Shown here piece by piece: positions 1 to 12,000 of a stretch of DNA of 64,000 nucleotides (the first letter of the stretch is position 1; every line of letters begins with the position of its first letter). Source of the DNA: Streptomyces sp. NBC_01298 (lineage in GTDB: Bacteria; Actinomycetota; Actinomycetes; Streptomycetales; Streptomycetaceae); contig NZ_CP108414.1 of the NCBI RefSeq assembly GCF_035978755.1, forward strand, positions 1,922,001-1,986,000, written 5' to 3'. The position numbers and the translations under genes were made by a program. Below the pieces are notes generated by a model. That model was not told the DNA's origin. It worked only from the letters and a program-made list of their open reading frames with translations, and did not search any database.

Positions 1-3000
1 GAGCAGGACGTGACCGGCGCGTTCCCGACCGACCGCGGCTGGCAGCCCGGTGAGGGCTACTCCCGGGTCGGCGGATTCCTCGACACCGCGGCCGAGTTCG
101 ACGCGGAGTTCTTCGGCATCTCCCCCCGCGAGGCGCTGGCCATGGATCCGCAGCAGCGGCTGCTGCTGCAGACCACCTGGGAGGCGCTGGAGAGGGCCGG
201 GATCGACCCCAAGTCCCTGCGGGGCAGCCGTACCGGGGTGTTCGTCGGCGGCACCTCCTCCGACTACGGCCCCCGGATGCACGAGGCCGGCGAAGACGTC
301 AAGGGCTACGTGCTCACCGGGACCACGCCCAGCGTGCTTTCGGGCCGCATCGCCTACCAGTTCGGCTTCGTGGGTCCGACGCTCACCGTGGACACCGCCT
401 GCTCGTCCTCGCTGGTCGCCCTGCACCTGGCGGTACGCGCCCTGCGCAGCGGCGAGGCGTCCGCGGCCGTCGCGGGCGGCGTGACCGTGATGGCCACACC
501 GGGGATGTTCGAAGAGTTCTCCCGGCAGCACGGGCTGGCCGCCGACGGGCGGTGCAAGCCGTTCTCCGCGGACGCCGACGGCACCGGATGGTCCGAAGGC
601 GTGGGCATGCTCGTGCTGGAGCGGCTGGAGGACGCCCGCCGCCACGGCCACCCCGTCCTCGCGGTGGTCCGGGGTACCGCCATCAACTCCGACGGCTCCT
701 CCAACGGGCTGACCGCGCCCAGCGGCCTCTCCCAGCAGCGGCTGATCGGTGCCGCGCTGGCCGACGCCGGTCTGGCCGGGTCGGACGTCGACCTGCTGGA
801 AGCCCACGGCACCGGTACCTCCCTCGGCGACCCGATCGAGGCCGACGCGATCCTCGCCACCTACGGGCAGGACCGCGAGGCGCCGCTGTACCTGGGCTCG
901 CTGAAGTCGAACATCGGCCACACGCAGGCGGCCGCCGGCGTCGCCGGCGTGATCAAGACCGTGCAGGCCATGCGGCACGGGCTCCTGCCCCGCACCCTGC
1001 ACGCCGACGTCCCGACCACTCGGGTGGACTGGGCTTCGGGCCGGGTCGAGCTGCTGACCCGGGCCCTGGAGTGGCAGCGCGCCGACCGCCCGATCCGCGC
1101 CGCGGTGTCCGCGTTCGGCATCAGCGGCACGAACGCCCACGTCGTCCTGGAGGAAGGCGAGCGGACCCCGACGGCCCTGCTGTTCACCGGCCAGGGGGCA
1201 CAGCGCTCCGGCATGGGCCGCGAACTGTACGAGCGGTACCCGGTGTTCGCGCGCGCCCTCGACGAGGTGTGCGCCGCTTTCGACCCCCACCTGGACCGGC
1301 CGCTGAAGGAGCTGATGTTCGGCGCCGGGTCCGATGCCGCGCCGGAGCTGAACCAGACCCGCTACACCCAGCCCGCGCTGTTCGCCTTCGAGGTGGCGCT
1401 GGCCGAACTGGCCGCCGACCAGGGCCTGGCCGGCGACCTGCTCGCCGGGCACTCCATCGGCGAACTCGCCGCGGCCCACGTGGCCGGGGTGTTCTCGCTG
1501 CCGGACGCGGCGAAGCTGGTGGCGGCCCGGGGCCGGCTGATGCAGCAGGCCCGCTCCGGCGGCGCGATGATCGCCGTGGAGGCCACCGAGGCCGAAGTCG
1601 CCGGCACCCTCGTCGAGGGCGTCGTGGTGGCCGCGGTGAACGGCCCGGTCTCGGTGGTGCTCGCCGGCGATGCCGACGCCGCCGAGACCGTCGCCGCGGG
1701 ATGGCGGGAGCGCGGCCGCAGGGTCACCCGGCTGACCGTCAGCCATGCCTTCCACTCCCCCCACATGGACGACGTACTCGACGAGTTCCGCACGGTGGCC
1801 GAGTCGGTCGACTACAGGCCGCCCCGGATTCCCGTGATCTCCACGGTGACCGGGCGACCGCTGCCCGCCGACACGGCCGGGTACGCCGACCACTGGGTCG
1901 CGCAGATCCGCGGCACCGTCCGGTTCCACGACGCCGTGTCGGCCCTGCGCGAGGCGGGCGCCGGCCTGTTCGTCGAGATCGGGCCGTCGGCCGCGCTCAC
2001 CCCGCTGGTCAGGTCCGCCGGCGTCGCGCGGGCCGTCGCGCTGAGCCGGTCCGCCGGCTCCGAGGCGGACGTGTTCTCCGCCGGTCTGGCCCGGGCCCGG
2101 GGCACGGAGCCCACCCACCCCTTCCGCCGCGACCGGTACTGGCTGCCGCCGCGGCCCGCGCGCGGCGCCTCCGGTCACCCTCTGCTCGACTCGGTGGTGG
2201 AGCTGGTCGACCGGGACGAGGTGGTCCTGGCCGGATCCGTGTCGTTGGCCGACCACCCGTGGCTCGCCGGGCACGTGATCAACGGTTCGGTGCTGCTGCC
2301 CGGGACGGCGTTCCTGGAGATGGCACTGTTCGCCGGCGAGCGGGTGGGCCTGCCCGAAGTGGCGGACCTGACCCTGGAGAAGCCCCTCGTGCTGCCCGCC
2401 TCCGGCGCGGTGCAGCTCCAGGTCACCGTGCACGGCCGGCAGCTGGCGGTGCACTCCCGCCGGGACGGGGAGCAGGAGTGGACGCGGCACGCGTCCGGAC
2501 TGCTCGGCGACACCGACCCGGCCTCCGGGCCCGGTGCGGATGACCTGCTGGAGTGGCCGCCCGCCGGCGACCCGGTACCCGTCGAGGACGCCTACGAGCT
2601 GCTGACCGGGCGCGGATACGACTACAGCGGCATGTTCCGCGGGCTGCGGGCGGTGTACCGGGACGGTGACACCGCGTACGCCGAGGTCCGGATCCCGGAC
2701 GGGCACCTCGGTGCGGAGTCCGGCTTCCTGCTGCACCCGGCGCTGGTGGACGCGGTGCTGCACCCGATCGTGCTGGGCCTGGTGGACGGCGGGGAGGGCG
2801 CGCGCCTCCCGTTCGCCTGGAGCGGGGTGCGCCTGCACCCCGGCGCGGTCGGCGGGACCGAGTTCCGCGCCCGCCTCGCCCCGGCCGGCGGCGACACGTA
2901 CGAACTGCTGCTCGCCGACGCGACGGGCACCGTGGTCGCCGCCGTCGAGGGACTGGCCTTCCGGGCGTCGTCCCCGGCCTCGGCCGACGCCGTCCCGCTG

Positions 3001-6000
3001 TACGAGCTGGCCTGGCAGCCCCGCACCGCCCGGACCGGTGACGCCGACGGCGACGCCCCGCGTCCTACCGTGGCCGAGGTCGCCCCGGCCCGCACCCCCG
3101 CCGCCGCGGCCACCGCCGCGCTCGCGACGATCCGAAACTGGGTGTCCGCCGACCACGAGGCGGGGGACCGGCTGGTGCTGGTCACCCGCAACGCGGTGGC
3201 CGTCGCACCGGGCGAGCGCGTCGCCGACCCGGCCGCGGGCGCGGTGTGGGGCCTGGCGCGCACCGCCCAGAGCGAGTACCCCGACCAGATCGTCGTGGTG
3301 GACGTCTCCGGCACCGCCACCGCGGCGGAAGCCGCCGAGGCGGCCGTACGGACCGGGGAGCCGCAGCTCGCCGTACGGGACGGCGGGCTGCTGGTGCCCC
3401 GGATCGCCAGGTCCGCCGCACCGGCCCCCGGCACCTCCCTGATCGAAGGCACCGCGACCGCCGACGGCACCGCGGGCGCGGCAAGCAGCGCGGCCCCGTT
3501 CGGCTGGAACCCCGACGGCACGGTCCTGATCACCGGTGGCACCGGCGGGCTGGGCGCCTTGATCGCCCGGCACCTCCACCACCGGCACGGCGTACGGAAC
3601 CTGCTGCTCGTCAGCCGCCGCGGCCCGGACGCGCCCGGCGCCGCCGAGCTGGCGGCGGAACTCGACGGCGCGCGCATCGCGGCCGTCGACGTGACGGACC
3701 GCACCGCGCTGGCCTCACTGATCGAGGGCCTGCCGGCCGCCAATCCCCTGACCGCGGTGATCCACACCGCCGGGGTACTCGACGACGCCACGATCGGCGC
3801 CCTCACCGAGGAGCGGATCGGCACGGTCATGGCCGCCAAGGCGGACGCCGCGCGGTACCTGCACGAGCTCACCGCCGACCGGGACGTGGTCTCCTTCGTC
3901 CTGTTCTCCTCGATCTCCGGTCTGCTCGGCACGGCCGGCCAGGCCAACTACGCGGCGGCCAACGCCTACCTGGACTCGCTGGCCGCGCACCGCCGCGGCC
4001 TCGGCCTGCCCGGCACGTCACTGGCCTGGGGCCTGTGGGAAGAGGGCATGGGGCAGTCCCTCTCCGCCTCCGACCTGGGCCGCTGGACCCGGTCCGGAGT
4101 GGCGCCGCTGACCGCCGGGCAGGGGCTCGCCCTGTTCGACCGGTCGCTGTCCGCGGACGCGGCGGACACCGTGCTGCCGGTCCCGGCGATCCTCCAGCCG
4201 TCCCTTCTCGCCGAAACCGGTCCGGTCCCGCCCCTGTTGTCCGGGCTGGTCCGCCGCCGCAAGCCCGCCGCGGCCGCTCCGGCCGCCCGCGCGGGTCGGG
4301 CCCTGACCGCGAAGCAGGCCGAGGAGCTCGTACGGGCGACCACGGCCGGGGTGCTGGGACTGCCGAGCCCGAGGGCGCTCGACCTGGGCAAGGCCTTCCG
4401 GGAGCAGGGCTTCGACTCGCTGGCCGGCGTGGAGCTGCGCAACCGGCTGATCGCGGCCACCGGCCGGCAGCTCCCCGCCACCCTGGTGTTCGACCACCCG
4501 ACGCCGCAGGCCCTGGCCGCCTTCCTGGCCGAGGAAGCGGGCACGGCCGGGGACCGGCGGCAGGCGGGCGGTGCCCGGCGGCCGCGGAAGGACCGCGGCC
4601 GCACCGACGAACCGATCGCGATCGTCGGCATGGCCTGCCGGTTCCCCGGCGGAGTCCGATCCGCCGACGACCTGTGGCAGCTGGTGCTGGACGGACGGGA
4701 CGCCATCTCCGAGTTCCCGACCAACCGCGGCTGGGACCTGGACGGGCTGTACCACCCCGACCCGGACCACCTCGGCACCAGCTACACCCGGCGCGGCGGG
4801 TTCCTGCACGAAGCGGACCTGTTCGACGCGGCGTTCTTCGACATGTCGCCGCGCGAGGCGCTGGCCACCGACCCCCAGCAACGGCTGCTGCTGGAGACGG
4901 CGTGGGAGACCTTCGAGCACGCCGGGATCGACCCGGCGGTCCTGAGCGGCAGCCGGACCGGTGTGTTCACCGGCGTGATGTACGACGACTACGCCTCGCG
5001 CCTGGCCGTCACCCCGCGGGAGGTGGAGGGCTTCCTGCTGGCGGGCAACACCTCCAGCGTGATCTCCGGCCGGCTGGCGTACAACTACGGCCTGGAGGGG
5101 CCGGCGATCACGGTGGACACCGCGTGCTCGTCCTCCCTGGTCGCGCTGCACCTGGCCGCGAACTCGCTGCGCTCGGGCGAGGTGGACCTGGCCCTGGCGG
5201 GAGGCGTCACGGTCATGTCCGGGCCGAGCACGTTCGTGGAGTTCTCCCGGCAGAAGGGGCTGTCGACCGACGGCCGGTGCAGGTCCTTCTCGGCCGACGC
5301 CGACGGAACCGGCTGGTCGGAGGGCGTCGGCCTGCTCCTGGTGGAGCGGCTGGAGGACGCCCGGCGCCACGGGCACCAGGTGCTGGCCGTGCTGCGCGGT
5401 TCCGCGGTGAACTCCGACGGCGCCTCCAACGGGCTGACGGCACCGAGCGGGCCCTCGCAGGAGCGGGTGATCCGCGCCGCCCTGACCGACGCCGGCCTCG
5501 CCTCCGACGACATCGACCTGATCGAGGCGCACGGCACCGGCACCCGGCTCGGCGACCCGATCGAGGCCCAGGCCCTGCTGGCCACGTACGGGCAGGACCG
5601 CGCGGAGCCCGTCCGCCTGGGTTCGCTGAAGTCGAACCTCGGGCACGCCCAAGCCGCCGCCGGTGTCGGGGGCGTGATCAAGATGGTCCAGGCGATGCGG
5701 CACGGCGTCCAGCCGCGCACCCTGCACCTGGGCGAGCCCTCGCCGCACGTGGACTGGTCCGCGGGCGCGATCGAGCTGCTCGGCGAGCAGCAGGAGTGGC
5801 CGGACCTCGGCCGGCCGCGCCGCGCCGCGGTGTCGGCGTTCGGGATCAGCGGCACCAACGCCCACGTCATCCTCGAACAGGCCCCGGCCCCCGCCGGCAC
5901 GGCCGCCCGGCCCGGCCCCGTCCCGCCGGTGGTGCCGCTGGTGCTGTCGGCCCGCACCGACCAGGCCCTGCGGGAGCAGGCCGCCGAGCTGCGCGCTCAC

Positions 6001-9000
6001 CTCGACGGACACCCCGACCTCGACCTCGCCGACGTGGCCGGCACGCTCTCCGGGCGGCGTGCCCTGCTGGACCGGCGGGCCGTCGTGCTCGGCGCCGACC
6101 GGGAATCCCTGCTGCGCGGCCTCGACGCCGTCGCGGCGGGCACCGCGGCCGCGGGCGTCGTCCAGGGGCACGGCACCGGCCGCGGTGCGACGGCCTTCCT
6201 GTTCACCGGGCAGGGCGCGCAGCGGGCCGGGATGGGACGCGGGCTGTACGAGCGGTCCGACGTCTTCCGTACCGCGCTCGACGCGGTGGCCGCACACATC
6301 GACCCGGTGCTCGACCGGCCGCTGACCGCCGTCCTGTTCGCCGAACCGGAGAGCGCCGACGCGGCCCTCCTCGACCAGACCGCCTACACCCAGGCCGCGC
6401 TGTTCGCCGTGGAGGTGGCGCTGTACCGGTTCGCCGAGCACCACGGCGTCACCCCGGACTACCTCCTCGGGCACTCGGTCGGAGAGGTGGCCGCGGCACA
6501 CGTGGCCGGCGTGTTCGACCTGCCCGATGCCTGCCGCCTGGTCGCCGCCCGGGGCGCTGCCATGCAGTCCGCCCGCGACGACGGCGCGATGGCCGCGCTG
6601 GAGGCCTCCGAGGAGGAGGTGCTCGAATCCCTGGCCGCCGGGGCGGCGATCGCCGGGGTGAACGGCCCCCGGGCCGTCGTGGTGTCCGGTGACGCCGACT
6701 CGGTGACCGCGATGATCGCGCTCTGGTCGGACCGGGGCCGACGGACCCGGCGCCTGTCGGTCAGCCACGCCTTCCACTCGGCGCACATGGACGGGGTCCT
6801 GGCCGGCTTCCGCGCCGAGCTGGACACCGTTGCCTTCCACGAGCCGCTGATCCCGGTCGTCTCGAACGTCACCGGGGAGATCGCCACCGCCGGGCAGCTG
6901 ACGTCACCGGACTACTGGGTGACCCATGTCCGGGAAGCGGTCCGCTTCTTCGACGGCGTGCGCACCCTGCGGCGCGGCGGTGTCACCGAGTTCGTCGAAC
7001 TCGGCCCGGACGGAGTGCTGACGGCGATGGCCGGACAGGCACGCGCGGACGAGGCCCCCGACACGGTCGGCGACACGGGCGACGGCGCCTCGGTGTCGAT
7101 GCTGCGCGCCGGACGCGGCGACGTGGAGAGCGCGTTCACCGCCCTCGGCGCCCTGCACGTCCGGGGCGTACCGGTGGACTGGTCGGCGGTGCTGCGTACG
7201 ACCACGCCGGTACCGCTGCCGCGCTACCCGTTCCAGCACCGCCGGTACTGGCTGGAGACCCCGTCGTCCGCGCATCCGCTGCTGGACACCGTGGTGGACC
7301 TCGCCGACGGCGGGACCGTACTGAGCGGCGAGATCGGCGGCGCCGGCTGGATCGGCGACCACCGGATCCGCGGGGAGGTCCTCGTACCCGGCACGGCGCT
7401 GCTGGACATGACGCTGCACGCCGGGGCCCGGCTGGACTGCCCGACAGTCGCCGAACTCACCTTCACCACACCGCTGGTGGTACCCGAGGAGGGTGCCGTG
7501 GCCGTACAGGTCCGGGTCGAGGCCCCGGAGCCCGACGGCAGCCGTGCGGTGACGATCCACTCCGGGCCGCGGGCCGGGAGCGGCGAGCCGGCCGAGTGGA
7601 CCCGGCACGCCCACGGCGTGCTCGTGCCCGGACGGCAGGAGCCCCCGGCCGCACCGGAACCGGCCGGCACCGAGGCCGCCCTGGCCGGGGTGTACGAGCG
7701 GCTCGGTGAGCACGGCTACCACTACGGCCCGGCGTTCCAGGGCCTGATCGCGGTGCGCCACGCCGACGACGAACGGTTCGTCGAAGTGGAGCTGCCGAAG
7801 CGGTACCACGGCGAAGCGGCCCGGTACGGCGTACACCCGGCGCTGCTCGACGCGGTGCTGCACGTGCTGCTCCCCGGAGTCGTCGATCCCGGCGCCCGGC
7901 CGGTGCTGCCGTTCTCCTGGACCGGGGTGACCCGGTACGCGACCGGAGCGACGGCCCTGAGCGCGCGGGTCACGGTCCGCGGGACCACGGCGGGCCTGGT
8001 GGTCCACGACCGCGAAGGCCGCGCGGTGCTGACGGTGGACGAACTGGCGCTGCTGCCCGTGGGCGCGGGACATGCGCCCGCGGGGATGCACACGGTGGTC
8101 TGGCGCAATGCCGCCGGCCCCGACTCCTCCCTCGAACCGGCTGTCATGCACCGTGTGGCGTCCCTGCCGGAACACGCCCGGCACGCGGAACACGACGTCC
8201 CGACGGCGGCCAGGGCGCTGGTCCAATCCGTTCTGGCCGAGCTCAGGGCGGTCCTCGCCGAGGACGACCAGCGCCGGCACGCCTTCGTGATCACCCCGGG
8301 CCTGTCACACGCCGCGCTGCGCGGCCTGATCCGCACCGCCCAGGCGGAGAACCCCGGCAGGTTCGTGCTGATCGAGGCCGGCGAATCCGCCGACGGGGCG
8401 CGGCTGGAGGCCGCGCTGCGGACCCCGGAGCCGGAACTGGCGATCCGCGGGGACAGGCTCCTGGTGCCGCGGCTGGCCCGCCCGGGCGGGCCGGCGGCGG
8501 ACGCCGCGACCCCCGGGGTGGACCTCTCCGCGGGCCCGGTCCTGGTCACCGGCGCCACCGGAACCCTCGGCACGGTCCTGGCCAGGCACCTGGTCGTACG
8601 GCACGGGGTGCGGAACCTGGTGCTCCTCAGCCGGCGGGGCGAAGCGGCGCCCGGCGCCGCCGACCTGCGGGACGAGCTGGTGGACCTCGGCGCGGCCGTG
8701 AGTCTGGTGGCCGCCGACGCGACCGACCGGCAGGCCCTCGAGCGCGTGTTCGCCGAGCACCAGCCTGCCGCGGTGGTGCACACCGCGGGCGTCGTCGCCG
8801 ACTCCACTCTGGCCGGCATGACGGCCGAGCAGGTCGACGCGGTGCTGCGTCCGAAGGTGGACGCGGCCTGGCACCTGCACGAACTGGCCGGCGACCGCCC
8901 CCTGTTCCTGTACTCCTCGGTCGCCGGACTGCTCGGCACCGCGGGCCAGGCGAACTACGCGGCGGCCAACACCTTCCTGGACGCCCTCGCCGAGCACCGC

Positions 9001-12000
9001 CGCGGCCTCGGACTTCCCGCGGTCTCGCTGGCCTGGGGCCTGTGGGCGCGGACAAGCAGCATCTCCGAACAGCTGACCGACGCGGACATCCAGCGGCTGG
9101 CCCGCTCGGGCCTGCGTCCGCTGGACACGACGGAGGCGCTCGGCCTGTTCGACGCCTCCCTCGACGCGGCCGCCGGCGTCGGCGCCGCGGTGCTGGCCCT
9201 GACCCGGTTCGACCGCTCCGCGCTCCGGGGCCGGACCGATCTCCCCGCGGTGCTGCGCGACCTGGCCGGACCGGCCGCCGGCACGACGGTGGCCGTGCGG
9301 GACCACGCGCCCCACGGGGACGGCGCGGACGCGTCGGGATTCCGCCCCGCGGCCCTCCGGGAGATCGTCCGCGACCAGATCGCCGCGGTCCTCGGCTACG
9401 CCGACGCTTCCGAGATCGAGGAGGACCGCTCGTTCAGCGAGCTCGGTTTCGACTCGCTCACAGCCGTCGAGCTGCGCAACCAGCTCGGCACCGCGATCGG
9501 CCGCCGGCTGTCCGCGACCATCGTGTTCGACCACCCCACCCCGGCCTCGCTGACCGAGCACCTGCTCGGGCTCGTCGCGGCCGAGGAGCCGGCGCCGGCC
9601 GCTCCGGTCCGGGAACGGCCGGCGGCGGCCGGGGACGGCCACGACGAGCCGATCGCGATCGTCGGGATGGCCTGCCGCTACCCGGGCGGGGTCGCCTCGC
9701 CGCAGGACCTGTGGCGGCTGGTGGCCGACGGCCGTGACGCCACGTCGGACTTCCCGGTGAACCGCGGCTGGCCGGCCGACCTGTTCCACCCCGACGCGGA
9801 CCACCCCGGAACCTCCACGACCCGCCGGGGCGGGTTCCTGCACGACGCCGACCGCTTCGACGCGGAGTTCTTCGGCCTGTCGCCGCGGGAGGCGATGGCC
9901 GTCGACCCGCAGCAGCGGCAGCTGCTGGAGACCACCTGGGAGGCCGTGGAGCAGGCGGGCCTGGACCCGCAGGACCTGCGCGGCAGCCGGACCGGCGTGT
10001 TCGTCGGCGTGATGTACAGCGACTACGGCTCGCGGCCGGACCTGCCGCCGGAGGGGGTTCAGGGCTACCTCTACAGCGGCAGCGCCGGAAGCATCGCCTC
10101 CGGCCGGCTCGCCTACACCTTCGGGTTCGAGGGGCCGACGCTCACCGTGGACACCGCGTGCTCGTCCTCGCTGGTCGCGGTGCACCTGGCCGCGAGCGCA
10201 CTGCGCGGCGGGGAGTGCGAGCTCGCCGTGGCGGGCGGCGCGACGGTGATGGCCACGCCGACGCCGTTCGTGGAGTTCTCCCGGCTGCGCGGACTGTCCG
10301 AGGACGGCCGGTGCAAGTCGTTCTCCGACGACGCCGACGGCACCGGCTGGTCCGAGGGCGCGGGCATGCTGCTGCTGGAGAAGCTGTCGGACGCCAAGCG
10401 CAACGGGCACCGGGTGCTCGCCGTCCTGCGCGGCTCGGCGGTGAACTCCGACGGCGCCTCGAACGGGCTGACGGCACCGAACGGCCCCGCCCAGGAGCGG
10501 GTGATCATGGCGGCGCTCGAATCCGCCGACCTGTCCCCCGCCGACGTGGAACTGCTGGAGGCGCACGGCACCGGGACCAGGCTCGGCGACCCGATCGAGG
10601 CGCAGGCCGTGATGGCCACGTACGGGCGGGACCGCGAGCGCCCTCTGCTGCTGGGCTCGCTGAAGTCGAACATCGGACATGCCCAGGCGGCGGCGGGCGT
10701 CGGCGGGATCATCAAGGTCGTCCAGGCCATGCGGCACGACATCGCCCCGGCGACCCTGCACGTCGGCACTCCGTCCCGGCACGTCGACTGGTCGGAGGGC
10801 AACGTCGAGCTGCTGACCGAGGCCCGCCCGTGGCCGCGGGGCGCACAGCCCCGCCGGGCCGGCGTGTCCTCCTTCGGCTTCGGCGGCACCAACGCGCACG
10901 TGGTCCTGGAGGAGGCCGAAGCCGCACCGGCCCCTGCCTCCGGGGCACGGGCCTCCGGGGCACGGGGCTCCGGGGCCCCGGTATCCGCGGCTCCGGCCGG
11001 CCCCGCGCGGCCCCCGGTCCCCTGGGTGCTGTCCGCCCGTACCGGGCAGGCGCTCGCCGAGCAGGCGGAGCGGGTCGCATCCTTGTCCACGGCGGACGAG
11101 TCGTACACCCTGGCCACCCGTTCCGCCATGACGTACCGGATCGCGGCGATGAGCCCCGAGGCGCTGCGGGACGCGGTCCCGGTCCGCGTGGCGGGAGGCC
11201 GGCTGGCCTTCGCGTTCACCGGGCAGGGCGCCCAGCAGATCGGCATGGGCCGCGAACTGGCCGCCGCCTACCCGGTGTTCGCCGCGGCCTTCGACGCGGT
11301 CTGCACGCACTTCGACGCCTCGCTCCGGTCGACGGTGCGGACGGCCATCGCCGACGGCTCGGGCCTGGACGAGACCGGCACGGCGCAGCCCGCGTTGTTC
11401 GCCTTCGAGGTCGCACTGTTCCGTCTGGTGGAGTCGTGGGGAATCCGGCCCGACGTGGTACTCGGCCACTCGATCGGCGAGCTGGCCGCCGCACACGTCG
11501 CCGGCGTGCTGTCGCTGCCGGACGCGGCCAGGCTGGTCGCCGCCCGCGGCCGCCTCATGCAGGCCCTGCCCCGCGGCGGCGCGATGGTCGCCGTGGAGAC
11601 GGCCGCCGCCGAACTGGGCGGGCTGGACCTGCCCGACGGGGTCGCGGTCGCCGCGGTCAACGGTCCCGCCTCGGTCGTGCTGTCCGGCGCCGAGGAGGCC
11701 CTGCTGCCCTTCGTCGCATCGGAGTTCACCGCACGGGGCAGGCGCACCAAGCGTCTCTCGGTCAGCCACGCCTTCCACTCGCCCCTGATGGAGCCGATGC
11801 TGGAGGACTTTCGGGCGGTCGCCCGGGAACTCGCCTACCGCGCCCCGGCGATCCCCGCGATCTCCACGGTCACCGGAGCGAACGCCGAGGAGTGGACCGA
11901 CCCCGAGTACTGGGTGAACCAGGTGCGGGCGACGGTTCGCTTCCACGAGGCGGTGCTGACCGCCCGGGACGAGGGTGTGCGCACGGTCCTGGAGGTGGGA

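Noticed and set aside
3000..3520. Possible ER domain between DH and KR in PKS modules
   Set aside because: The segment is the catalytically inactive structural half of KR; no NADPH motif of an ER domain (LxHxxxGGVG) is present in any module.
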